Source: Leptospirillum sp. (GTDB taxonomy: Bacteria > Nitrospirota > Leptospirillia > Leptospirillales > Leptospirillaceae). Taken from it: 10,485 nt of DNA. Positions 1 to 6,988 of the stretch are shown here, piece after piece. The notes beneath the pieces were generated by a model, which was not told the DNA's origin, did no database searches, and saw only the letters and a program-made list of their open reading frames with translations. The stretch spans positions 1 to 10,485 of the forward strand of contig DAIEST010000210.1 in assembly GCA_027346125.1 (NCBI GenBank), read 5' to 3'. A program made the translations under genes and the position numbers. The first letter of the stretch is position 1, and each line of letters begins with the position of its first letter.

Positions 1-1
1 C

Positions 2-139
2 AATCCCCCGAACCCCGACTGTCCGGTGAGCATCAACATGTTCAGGTTGATCGAACCGGTATTCCGGTCGGTTTCCCAGGCACTCGAGAAAGACCTCGAA
101 CAGACGCGGCTTTCGGATCTGATTTCGGGAATTCCCTGA
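2..139 (+). CDS. Rrf2-family (YwnA-like) transcriptional regulator, C-terminal end only
   Basis: The reading frame enters from the left edge and gives 45 residues before TGA at 137-139. The visible part starts with NPDCPVS and ends with a helix carrying ALEKDLEQTRLSDLI. A short N-P-x-C-P-V motif followed by an amphipathic helix ending in an L-x-x-T-x-L-x-D-L/I pattern is what I know from the C-terminus of Rrf2 proteins of the YwnA type. These are winged-helix DNA-binding dimers with a single sensor-like Cys rather than the three-Cys iron-sulfur set of IscR/NsrR. The DNA-binding domain lies outside the window, so the family call rests only on this tail. The two reductase genes that follow in the same direction fit a redox or electrophile-responsive regulator beside its targets, which is inference. 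Confidence 0.6.
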   Translation, partial: NPPNPDCPVSINMFRLIEPVFRSVSQALEKDLEQTRLSDLISGIP

Positions 140-145
140 CGTCAG
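136..145. repeat. 10-bp perfect palindrome overlapping the regulator stop codon
   Basis: CTGACGTCAG is a perfect palindrome covering the TGA of the upstream regulator gene. It could be a protein-binding site, since Rrf2 dimers bind dyad sites, but a 10-bp palindrome is also expected by chance at some rate. No other copy was noticed in the window. Confidence 0.25.
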
Positions 146-199
146 AGATTCCCCTGCGGCACCAGAATCTTTGCGGTCGTACCAGTCCGGACGAAAACA

Positions 200-215
200 T
201 CAGATCCGCGTCTGA
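200..215 (+). promoter_or_regulatory. Inverted repeat just upstream of the reductase operon, candidate operator
   Basis: TCAGA-tccgcg-TCTGA forms a 5-bp-arm dyad with a 6-bp spacer, 25 bp before the ATG at 241 and just upstream of the strong SD AGGAGGT (230-236). The 101-bp gap between the regulator and the aldo/keto reductase is the only place for a promoter of the two-gene run, but I see no convincing -35/-10 pair. The operator call is an inference from position and symmetry. Confidence 0.2.
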
Positions 216-240
216 AACACCCCATCAACAGGAGGTCGGA

Positions 241-1233
241 ATGAAACAGCGTCTATTGGGAACCCAGGGCCTTCCGGTTTCCGCAATCGGGCTCGGATGC
301 ATGGGCATGTCCGAGTTCTATGGCCCGTTAAACGAACATGAATCGATTGCCACGCTCCACCGCGCACTGGAAAAAGGGATCACCTTTCTGGATACCGCCG
401 ACATGTACGGCACAGGCGAGAACGAACTGCTCCTGGGAAAGGCGCTGTCCGGAAAAAGGGACCGTGTGGTTCTGGCGACAAAATTCGGCATCGTCCGGAG
501 CCCGGACAGAGACTTCAGGGGAGTGAACGGCCGTCCGGAATACGTCAGGTCCGCCTGCGATGCGAGCCTCAGACGGCTCCGGACCGACAGGATCGATCTC
601 TACTACCAGCACCGGGTCGATCCGCAGACCCCCATCGAAGAGACCGTTGGGGCTCTTGCCGAACTGGTCAGGGAAGGAAAAGTCCGTCACATCGGCCTTT
701 CCGAGGCCTCCGCGAAAACGCTCCGAAGAGCCCACCGGGTTCATCCCGTTACGGCACTGCAGAGCGAATACTCCCTCTGGAGCCGCGAGGTCGAAGAAGA
801 GATCCTTCCGACCTGCCGCGAACTCGGGATCGGGTTTGTCGCCTACAGCCCACTTGGGCGGGGATTTCTGACTGGACAGATCCAGTCTCCTGACGACTTC
901 CCGGAAGGAGACTATCGAAAGTTTTCCCCCCGATTCCAGGGGGAGAATTTCACCAAAAACCTGGAACTGGTCAGGGGAATCATGGAGATGGCCAAAGGCA
1001 AGGGATGCACTCCTTCCCAGCTTGCGTTGGCCTGGGTTCTGTCCAGGGGAACCGATATCGTTCCGATCCCCGGCACCAAGAAGCAGTCGTATCTGGACGA
1101 CAACATCCAGGCACTGGAGGTCGTCCTGAGCCGGGAAGACCTGCTCCGGATCGACCGTCTCTTCCCCCTTCACGCGGCATCCGGGGAACGTTACCCCGAG
1201 GCCGCAATGAAGACGCTCGATTCGACCGCGTGA
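241..1233 (+). CDS. Aldo/keto reductase, YajO/AKR13-like subgroup
   Basis: A 330-residue (beta/alpha)8 NADPH-dependent oxidoreductase of usual length for the family, predicted cytosolic. The catalytic tetrad is complete: Asp51 and Tyr56 in DTADMYG, Lys81 in ATKFG and His124 in YYQHRVD. The opening LGTQGLPVSAIGLGCMGMS is typical of the larger aldo/keto reductases that reduce aldehydes and ketones to alcohols. GLSEAS (152-156) and the C-terminal IPGTK...N (276-288) fit the NADP(H) phosphate-binding segments. The ATG at 241 is set by a strong SD (AGGAGGT, 230-236). The next gene begins 82 bp downstream in the same direction with no terminator between, so the two are probably co-transcribed. The physiological substrate cannot be read from sequence; with an ene-reductase beside it, detoxification of reactive carbonyls is a reasonable guess. 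Confidence 0.93.
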   Translation: MKQRLLGTQGLPVSAIGLGCMGMSEFYGPLNEHESIATLHRALEKGITFLDTADMYGTGENELLLGKALSGKRDRVVLATKFGIVRSPDRDFRGVNGRPEYVRSACDASLRRLRTDRIDLYYQHRVDPQTPIEETVGALAELVREGKVRHIGLSEASAKTLRRAHRVHPVTALQSEYSLWSREVEEEILPTCRELGIGFVAYSPLGRGFLTGQIQSPDDFPEGDYRKFSPRFQGENFTKNLELVRGIMEMAKGKGCTPSQLALAWVLSRGTDIVPIPGTKKQSYLDDNIQALEVVLSREDLLRIDRLFPLHAASGERYPEAAMKTLDSTA

Positions 1234-1315
1234 ACATACGGACATGTTTCTTCCGGTTCCGGGCAGTCAAAAACCGTCTGACCACGACAGACACCACAAC
1301 AGGAGAATCTATCCG

Positions 1316-2416
1316 ATGACCCAGAATACCGATCTCTTCACTCCTTTCAAAATGGGGCGCATCTCTCTCAGAAACCGCATCGTCATGGCCCCCATGACCC
1401 GCAACCGTGCGGAAAAGGGAAATGTCCCCGCCCCGATCTCCGCCACCTACTACGGACAGAGGGCCTCCGCGGGACTGATCGTTACGGAGGCCACCCAGGT
1501 CTGCCCCATGGGACAGGGGTACATCTCCACTCCCGGGATCCACTCCAACGAACAGGTCGAAGGGTGGAGGCGGATCACCGAAACGGTCCATCAGAAAGGC
1601 GGCGTCATCTTCCTTCAGCTCTGGCACGTCGGACGGATCTCCCATCCGGATTTTCACGGAGGAGCGCTTCCGGTCGCACCGTCCGCCATCGCACCGCGCG
1701 GCATTTCGGCCTATACCCCGGAAGGACTCAAACCTGTTCCGACCCCCCGGGCACTGGAACTCCCAGAGATCCCGGGAATCGTGGAAGACTACCGAAAAGG
1801 CGCCCAAAATGCCCTGAATGCGGGATTTGACGGAGTCGAAGTTCATGGAGCCAACGGCTATCTTCTGGATCAGTTTCTGGAAGACAGCACCAACCGGAGG
1901 ACGGATCGTTACGGAGGCAGCATCGAAAACAGGGCGCGCCTGATGCTCGAAGTGATGGAGGCAGTTTCGGCGGTATGGGGAAGCGAACGGGTCGGGATCC
2001 GTCTGTCTCCCGGAGGATCCTTCAACGACATGGGGGATTCCAGCCCCCAGGCAACATTCGGCTATGCTGTCCGGCAGCTGTCCGGCATGAAACTGGCCTA
2101 TGTCCATCTGATCGAACCGGCGGTTCCGGAAGGAGAACACCCCACGGCGGACCTGAGCGTCCGGTTCTTCCGACCCCTCTATTCCGGCACACTCATCGCG
2201 GCGGGCAACTACTCGTTCGAAAAAGGCACCCGGGCCGTTCAGGCGGGAGAGGCCGACCTCATCGCCTTCGGACGCCCGTTCCTTGCCAACCCGGATCTGG
2301 TGAACCGGTTCAGGAAACAGGCACCGCTCAATACCCCGGATCCCGGAACCTTCTACATGGGGGGAGCCAAAGGATACACCGATTATCCGGTACTGGAAGA
2401 GACCAGGCATTCCTGA
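1316..2416 (+). CDS. Old Yellow Enzyme family NADH:flavin oxidoreductase (NemA-like ene-reductase)
   Basis: 366 residues, full length for a classical OYE barrel that binds FMN and reduces activated C=C bonds, N-ethylmaleimide or nitro compounds with NAD(P)H. Visible landmarks: MAPMTRNRA (24-32) with the flavin-tuning Thr28; Gln101 in QLWHVGR; the substrate-anchoring pair His177/Asn180 and Tyr182 in HGANGYLLDQF; DRYGGSIENRAR (197-208); Arg229; and the FMN phosphate segments AAGNYS (295-300) and AFGRPFLANPDL (317-328). The frame is open further upstream to 1244, but the ATG at 1316 is chosen because AGGAGA (1301-1306) lies 9 nt before it and MTQNTDLFTPFKMG matches the normal N-terminus. It closes the run begun by the aldo/keto reductase and is followed 6 bp later by an intrinsic terminator. 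Confidence 0.94.
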   Translation: MTQNTDLFTPFKMGRISLRNRIVMAPMTRNRAEKGNVPAPISATYYGQRASAGLIVTEATQVCPMGQGYISTPGIHSNEQVEGWRRITETVHQKGGVIFLQLWHVGRISHPDFHGGALPVAPSAIAPRGISAYTPEGLKPVPTPRALELPEIPGIVEDYRKGAQNALNAGFDGVEVHGANGYLLDQFLEDSTNRRTDRYGGSIENRARLMLEVMEAVSAVWGSERVGIRLSPGGSFNDMGDSSPQATFGYAVRQLSGMKLAYVHLIEPAVPEGEHPTADLSVRFFRPLYSGTLIAAGNYSFEKGTRAVQAGEADLIAFGRPFLANPDLVNRFRKQAPLNTPDPGTFYMGGAKGYTDYPVLEETRHS

Positions 2417-2422
2417 CCTTCC

Positions 2423-2461
2423 CTTCGGGAGGGAGAGCTTATCGTCCCTCCCGAAGTTTTT
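2423..2461 (+). terminator. Rho-independent terminator of the reductase operon
   Basis: A perfect 12-bp stem, CTTCGGGAGGGA (2423-2434) paired with TCCCTCCCGAAG (2445-2456), closes a 10-nt loop and is followed by TTTTT (2457-2461). It starts 6 bp after the ene-reductase stop. The 5' side has no A-run, so it should act on + strand transcripts and not obviously on the convergent chemoreceptor gene. Confidence 0.92.
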
Positions 2462-2497
2462 CCGGCCCGACGGAGCCGGTAAGGCCGTGATGGAGCG

Positions 2498-4645
2498 TCA
2501 GGTCTGCCGACTGACCTGAAATTGTCCGACAAGCTGCTGCAGCTGCCCTGCGGCAAACTGGACCTTGTCGACACTTCCTCGCAGCGCTTCAACCGCACCC
2601 TGCATCCCGGTGGTGATCGAGGACGTGGCCCGGGCGCTCTGGCTGTGCTGTTCACTGCTCTGGGCAATGGTTTCGATGGTTTCGCCCATTCTCCGGACGA
2701 CCCCTTCAATCCCGGAGTGGTCCGCTGCGGCATCTTCGGCAAACCGGAGACCTTCTTCCACTCCCGACATACTGTTTTCCATGATGGCGACCGCCTTTCT
2801 GGCCTCCCCCTGCACACTCTGGATCATCGACCGGATATCCACCGTGGAAGAGGTCGTGCGCTCTGCAAGTTTTCGCACCTCCTGCGCCACAACGGCAAAT
2901 CCCCTCCCCTGGTCTCCCGCACGCGCCGCTTCGATCGCCGCATTCAACGCGAGCAGATTGGTCTGATCGGCAATCTCCTGAATGACATCGACAACCTTCC
3001 CGATCTCATCCGTACTCACCTGAAGAGCCTGAATGGATCCCTTCGAGTCCTCGATCGAGTTCCGGATCCCTCCGGTCCTTGAGCGTACCGTCTTGAACTG
3101 CTCCCTGGCGCTTTCCATCACACTGTCCATCGCCTCCTTCATTTCGGAGGCGGTATTCGAAGCGGTACGGATCTCGCCCATCTGTTTCTGGAGGGAATCG
3201 AGCATCGATTCGATCGCGGAGACCACCTGGAAAGAAGCGATATTGGCCTCCTTGTTCTTGTGCAGCATCTGCTGATTCGTTTTGGCAACCTGTTCTGCCA
3301 TCTGAATGACCTGGCCAACAATCCCGTCAAGATTATCGATGAAACTGTTGATCCATCTCCCCATCTCTCCGCTTTCATCGGCTCTGAACCTCTTGTTGTC
3401 AAGACGCTGCCTCAAATTTCCTCCGCCCTCGGAGATTGTCCGGATCACTTCAGTCATCTCCTGCAAGCGCTTTCCAAAGGGGCGCAGACCCCATCGGTAG
3501 AACACCCAGGCTCCGACCAGGAACAAGGGCGCTGTAATGGCCTCTCCCAGCCAGACCGGCCATCCCGGAACATGCTCCAGACCGATGTTCGCCATCCAGA
3601 GAACCAGATTGATCCCCAGATACAGGCGCATGAACCTGAGACTCACCGAGCGTCTGCGATAGACTTCCTCCAGATCCCCTTCGCACATCATTCCCCAGAG
3701 ATCGGGAGAGCCTGGCATCTGGAAGGTCACCCCCTTTCCGATCACAGGAATATGCCGGTAATCGGAATAGCCGGGATAGGTGACGAACAGATTCTCACCA
3801 TGCTTCATCGTTTCCCGAACCCCCGGATGCAATTCGCCGGTTGCGGGATCCGTAAACCTGAGTTCAAGCTCAGTGTGCCGCAAAACCTTGACATTGCCCC
3901 ACCGGGTCGAGACACCCCCCTTGAGATTTTCTCCGAACGAAAACGTATCGTCCTCGAAGCGGGAACGGGAAAGCGCCGTACCCGGAGCAATCGCGGTGTC
4001 GAACCTGGACTTCGCCATGAAAATGTAGTTGTCCCCCGACTCGGGATAGATATGACCTGCCTCGCGCTGGATCAGATCCCCCAGAACATCGTTCGGAACA
4101 CGGGCACACAGGCAACCCAGCACCTCGCTTCCCCGTCGGAGAGGGTGGTAGAACATCAGCGTGACAGCATCATGGAATTTCGAGGTAGACGGACCGATCC
4201 GTTCTGTTTCCGTATCCTCATAGGGCCCGTGAAGGAAGGGCGCTTTCATCCCTTCCGCCAGAGCCTGGAGCGGGAGATCCCTGCGTCCGACCCTGGCGGC
4301 AACGGTCGACACCAGGACATATCCTTCCCGGTCGACGACAAACAGCTCGGAAAAATCCGGAGCATGGGAGATTTCGCCCTCAAGAAGGCTTTTCGGCGGA
4401 TCCGGGAAGACGGACTCGACCTGTTCGGCCAACTGGGACAGAAGCATCCATTTTTGTTCAGCCCATTGAGTCAGGATCTTGACCCGGGTCGCAGAGATTC
4501 CCTCAAAGGTTTTTTCAATGACAGGATATGTGTCACGATTCAGAAAACAGGAAAGCCCAAGCATGATCTTTCCGGTCTTTCCGAACCAGGGAAGCCATCT
4601 TCGCTCCGAAGACGTCAGATACATTTTTTGGCTTTTCAAATCCAT
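2498..4645 (-). CDS. Methyl-accepting chemotaxis protein with N-terminal Cache-like sensor
   Basis: 715 residues. About 45-330 is a Cache-type sensor: a long helix (RVKILTQWAEQKWMLLSQLA) precedes a PAS-like core around FSELFVVDREGYVLVST (98-114). Two hydrophobic helices follow (about 339-357 and 365-383), then HAMP (about 386-440, ending DESGEMGRWINSFIDNL). The cytoplasmic signalling domain (about 445-705) has a well-conserved hairpin tip, EIADQTNLLALNAAIEAARAG and GRGFAVVAQEVRKLAERT (557-597). The tip contacts CheA/CheW to control swimming. There is no C-terminal NWETF-type CheR/CheB tether. The N-terminus has only a weak hydrophobic patch (GKIMLGLSCFL, 25-35), not a clear first membrane helix, so topology is unusual for a Cache receptor. 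Start: GGAG (4651-4654 on the complementary strand) is 5 nt before the ATG. The ligand is unknown and no other chemotaxis gene is nearby. Confidence 0.93.
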   Translation of the reverse strand: MDLKSQKMYLTSSERRWLPWFGKTGKIMLGLSCFLNRDTYPVIEKTFEGISATRVKILTQWAEQKWMLLSQLAEQVESVFPDPPKSLLEGEISHAPDFSELFVVDREGYVLVSTVAARVGRRDLPLQALAEGMKAPFLHGPYEDTETERIGPSTSKFHDAVTLMFYHPLRRGSEVLGCLCARVPNDVLGDLIQREAGHIYPESGDNYIFMAKSRFDTAIAPGTALSRSRFEDDTFSFGENLKGGVSTRWGNVKVLRHTELELRFTDPATGELHPGVRETMKHGENLFVTYPGYSDYRHIPVIGKGVTFQMPGSPDLWGMMCEGDLEEVYRRRSVSLRFMRLYLGINLVLWMANIGLEHVPGWPVWLGEAITAPLFLVGAWVFYRWGLRPFGKRLQEMTEVIRTISEGGGNLRQRLDNKRFRADESGEMGRWINSFIDNLDGIVGQVIQMAEQVAKTNQQMLHKNKEANIASFQVVSAIESMLDSLQKQMGEIRTASNTASEMKEAMDSVMESAREQFKTVRSRTGGIRNSIEDSKGSIQALQVSTDEIGKVVDVIQEIADQTNLLALNAAIEAARAGDQGRGFAVVAQEVRKLAERTTSSTVDIRSMIQSVQGEARKAVAIMENSMSGVEEGLRFAEDAAADHSGIEGVVRRMGETIETIAQSSEQHSQSARATSSITTGMQGAVEALRGSVDKVQFAAGQLQQLVGQFQVSRQT

Positions 4646-4804
4646 GATATCTCCATCATTAACATTAATGAACCAAGTTACCCATTCACAAATTTAGCAA
4701 TATACAGACCACACTGGCTTTCAGACCTGTTTTTCACCCATCAACCTGAAACCATCCCGATCAATCAAAAATAAAAAAACAAAAAAGATATATTAAAAAC
4801 AAAA
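4646..4804. other. A/T-rich intergenic region upstream of the chemoreceptor gene
   Basis: This 159-bp stretch is strikingly poor in G and C compared with everything around it; 4764-4804 on the + strand is almost entirely A and T with several A-runs. It must hold the chemoreceptor promoter on the minus strand. I found no confident sigma-70 or flagellar sigma-28 type element, only TATATT-like hexamers. The A-tracts could act as an UP element, as bent DNA, or as a site for H-NS-like silencing. Confidence 0.4.
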
Positions 4805-5251
4805 ATGAACAAACAAAAACACGAATTAACCATCAAGATGCCGGACGGATCCCGACAGGTTCCGGACAGAAAGTCATTGGACGTTAAAAATGATGAAAAG
4901 AGAGAGGAGGGGCTTCAGGCTTTCAGAAAAGCGTCGCCGACAAAGAACGTCTTTGTATCGATCGGCACCATCGTGCCGGGAGGGCATGGGTCCGCAGCTA
5001 CCATCAAGTCATTCGAGATTAAGGATCGGGATTCCGGGCAAAGAGGAGTTCCAGCGGGGAACGTTCCGGGGGAACTCCGGTTCCGGGCTGATCTGGCGTT
5101 ACCTGGCCGGTTCCGGCTTTATCCTGAAGGACGGCGTATCACGTCCGACAAAAATGGCCTGTCGTCAACGAGACTTTCCCCCCAGGAGTCCCGGCCCGGA
5201 GGAAGGTCCGAAAGCTCCGAAAAAACCTTTTTCAGTCCTTCGGACCAATAA
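4805..5251 (+). CDS. Possible small hypothetical gene or broken gene, weak support
   Basis: An open frame of 148 codons starts at ATG 4805 directly after the A/T-rich region. It has no SD, and its last 130 bases overlap the 3' end of the Anbu gene on the other strand. By hand count the first ~78 codons show a coding-like base pattern (G+C at positions 1, 2 and 3 about 53, 40 and 61 percent). They give a charged, soluble-looking sequence (KMPDGSRQVPDRKSL..., then NVFVSIGTIVPGG). After about 5035 the pattern fits the next forward frame better, where GSGLIWRYLAGSGFILKDG is read. Either it is a chance ORF, or a gene broken by a single-base shift near 5030. A TATATT at 4789-4794 is placed as a -10 for a leaderless start. 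I recognise no family. Confidence 0.22.
   Translation: MNKQKHELTIKMPDGSRQVPDRKSLDVKNDEKREEGLQAFRKASPTKNVFVSIGTIVPGGHGSAATIKSFEIKDRDSGQRGVPAGNVPGELRFRADLALPGRFRLYPEGRRITSDKNGLSSTRLSPQESRPGGRSESSEKTFFSPSDQ
5045..5078 (-). repeat. Nested inverted repeat downstream of the Anbu operon, possible weak terminator
   Basis: GGAGTTCC (5045-5052) is the exact complement of GGAACTCC (5071-5078), and the interval contains a second perfect palindrome, GGAACGTTCC (5058-5067). Read on the minus strand it lies about 40 nt past the Anbu stop, and the stem is followed by TCTTTG, a poor T-tract. It may stabilise the 3' end of the operon mRNA or end transcription weakly. Confidence 0.35.
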
Positions 5252-5925
5252 CGGCGCAATGCGTTGAAGTAAGGATCGTTCTCCCGGATGTGCCATTTCA
5301 GTCCGGTTTGGAAACTGTCCCGTTCGTAGCAAAGAAGATCGATCGGCAACCCGACCGAAATATTGCTCCGCATGGTGGAATCGAAGGAAACCAGCAGACA
5401 CTTTGCGCCTTCTTCGAGAGAGGTTTCGGGGGTGACGACACGATCGATGATGGGCTTCCCGTACTTGGTCTCCCCGATCTGGAAATAGGGGGTTTCCCGG
5501 AAGGACTCGATGAAATTTCCCTGAGAGTAAACGTTGAACAGACGGGGAGGTTCCCCCCTGATCTGCCCACCCAGAATGAACGAAGCGCCATAGTCGACCT
5601 TGTCCTGGGCCAGATATGGTCCGTCACGCAACTGAACTTCCCGGAGCGTCTCTCCCAGGAGACTGGCCGCATCAAACATGGACGGAACGGTCCAGAGTGT
5701 TTCCCCCCGTCCATCGAACGCCCTGGCTTTTTTCTCAAGGAGTGCCAGCGTGGCTTGCGTGACACCCAGGTTTCCGGAACTCAGCATGACCAGAACACGG
5801 TCTCCCGCACGCTCGTAGATCCGCATCTTGCAGAAAGACGATACGTCATCCACCCCCGCGTGAGTCCGGGAATCCGATCCGAACACAATTCCGGCTTCAA
5901 GATTCAGCGCTGCACAGTAAGTCAT
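5119..5925 (-). CDS. Anbu-type proteasome-like peptidase (family T1, COG3484)
   Basis: 268 residues, normal for Anbu, the bacterial ancestral-type beta-subunit homologue that self-assembles into open-ring or helical particles. Thr2, the N-terminal nucleophile once Met is removed, is followed by YCAALNLEAGIVFGSDSRT. Asp18 and Lys33 sit at the catalytic Asp17/Lys33-type positions of the fold. GETKYGKPIIDR (151-162) and SFDSTMRSNISVGLP (180-194) are Anbu signatures. The start is fixed by Thr2 having to be residue 2, although only a weak GGGA lies near the ATG. It is the last gene of the ATP-grasp/alpha-E operon, 70 nt after alpha-E. Known family context: Anbu is usually encoded with these partners and is predicted to process a peptide made by them; robust peptidase activity has been hard to show for Anbu proteins. 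Confidence 0.95.
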   Translation of the reverse strand: MTYCAALNLEAGIVFGSDSRTHAGVDDVSSFCKMRIYERAGDRVLVMLSSGNLGVTQATLALLEKKARAFDGRGETLWTVPSMFDAASLLGETLREVQLRDGPYLAQDKVDYGASFILGGQIRGEPPRLFNVYSQGNFIESFRETPYFQIGETKYGKPIIDRVVTPETSLEEGAKCLLVSFDSTMRSNISVGLPIDLLCYERDSFQTGLKWHIRENDPYFNALRRYWSEGLKKVFSELSDLPPGRDSWGESLVDDRPFLSDVIRRPSG

Positions 5926-5948
5926 GAATTCGATCCCGATTCGAGCAC
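5922..5948 (-). other. Possible 8-codon leader ORF coupled to the Anbu start
   Basis: On the minus strand GGAGAGG (5954-5960) lies 5 nt before a GTG (5948-5946) that opens VLESGSNS and ends in TGA (5924-5922). That stop overlaps the Anbu ATG as ATGA. Because Anbu itself has a poor SD, ribosomes loaded at GGAGAGG could restart at the Anbu ATG. The ORF is so short that chance cannot be excluded. Confidence 0.25.
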
Positions 5949-5963
5949 GGAAACCTCTCCCCT

Positions 5964-5993
5964 TCCTGGCATCTCAAGACCTCCCAGGATGCC
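5964..5993 (-). repeat. Two mutually exclusive hairpins in the leader before Anbu
   Basis: TCCTGG (5964-5969) can pair with CCAGGA (5984-5989), while GGCATC (5968-5973) can pair with GATGCC (5988-5993). The two 6-bp stems share bases and cannot form together. They lie right after the alpha-E stop and before the Anbu leader, where alternative RNA folds could change the Anbu dose relative to its partners. The function is inferred only from position. Confidence 0.3.
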
Positions 5994-5995
5994 GG

Positions 5996-6985
5996 TCACT
6001 CCTGAACTCCGATACCCGTCGGCTCCAGGACCGATGCTGCCCCTTCCCCATAGACGAAGAAGCTCGAGTGGATTTCTTCTGACAGATCCGTGATGCGGGA
6101 AAGAAAATCGGTCAGAAACTCGTGGAGACCGAACTTGAAGATGCTCGCCATCCGGGCAAAGTGCAGGCTGGCATGCAGCTCACCCGCTCTCCGCCGTGCC
6201 TCCACCCCGCTAAACCCGCCGATCGCCCCAAGAATGGCCTGGATCTCATCCAGACAGGCATGGAGGGACCTGGGCATATCCTCTCGCAAAACCAGCATTT
6301 CCGCAACCCGGAATGGAGTGATCACGTCCCGATAGACCCTGCGATACGATTCGAACGCACTGACGGAGCGCAGAAGCGCACCCCACTGGTAATAATCCAC
6401 CGCTCCACCCACATCGCCCAGACTGGGGAGAAGCACATGGTATTTGACATCCAGGATGCGGGCCGTGCTGTCCGCCCGTTCGATGAAGGTGCCCAGCCGG
6501 ACAAAATGAAAAGTGGCATCGTGGAGTATCGTTCCGTGCGTCACCCCCCTGAAGAGATGAGAGCGCTCCTTGACCCATTCAAAAAACCGGCTGCAATCGA
6601 AATCTTTCGATCTTCTCTCCTTGATCCTCTTCAATTCGAGCCAGGTGGCGTTCAGGCTTTCCCACATCTCCGACGTGATCCTTCCCCTGACAGCCCGACC
6701 ATTTTCCCGGGCCGCCAGGATGCTCGAGTAAATGCTCGACGGGTTATTCTCGTCCATGGTGATGTAGTCCAGCACATCCGGCGGATTGATGGAATGATGG
6801 CGGTCAAAGAACACATCGAGGGTATCCGTGATCTTGAGCGGAAGGCTCCACTCGCTGTTTTCTTCCGAAGCGCTCTTCGGAAGAAGGGACATGTGATGCA
6901 CGATATTGACGATACGCGCCGTATTTTCGGCCCTCTCCATGTAGCGGGACATCCAGTAGACATTCGATGCAGTGCGGCTCAACAC
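5996..6985 (-). CDS. Alpha-E domain protein (DUF403, COG2307)
   Basis: 329 residues, almost all predicted helical, typical length. The N-terminus MLSRTASNVYWMSRYMERAENTAR is the family hallmark, and a matching second unit, FIERADSTARILDVKYH (167-183), shows the internal helical duplication. The family has no proven enzymatic function. It is nearly always encoded with the circularly permuted ATP-grasp protein and is thought to be its partner or scaffold. The start is GTG (6985-6983) with GGAGG (6994-6998) 8 nt upstream. Only 3 nt separate it from the ATP-grasp stop, and the SD lies within the end of that gene, so translation is probably coupled. The protein ends 70 nt before Anbu. Confidence 0.95.
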   Translation of the reverse strand: MLSRTASNVYWMSRYMERAENTARIVNIVHHMSLLPKSASEENSEWSLPLKITDTLDVFFDRHHSINPPDVLDYITMDENNPSSIYSSILAARENGRAVRGRITSEMWESLNATWLELKRIKERRSKDFDCSRFFEWVKERSHLFRGVTHGTILHDATFHFVRLGTFIERADSTARILDVKYHVLLPSLGDVGGAVDYYQWGALLRSVSAFESYRRVYRDVITPFRVAEMLVLREDMPRSLHACLDEIQAILGAIGGFSGVEARRRAGELHASLHFARMASIFKFGLHEFLTDFLSRITDLSEEIHSSFFVYGEGAASVLEPTGIGVQE

Positions 6986-6988
6986 AGC

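Noticed and set aside
328..1245. A 305-codon open frame on the minus strand opposite the aldo/keto reductase
   Set aside because: It is the antisense of a gene with a complete catalytic tetrad, has no recognisable domain, and is explained by the GC-rich codon use of the real gene.
980..2410. A 476-codon open frame on the minus strand opposite the ene-reductase
   Set aside because: The sense strand carries all OYE motifs and a strong terminator; the antisense product is low-complexity and Arg/Gly-rich with no domain.
3260..4774. A 504-codon open frame on the + strand opposite the chemoreceptor
   Set aside because: The minus strand has the conserved MCP tip, HAMP and sensor; the + frame is a shadow with no SD or known fold.
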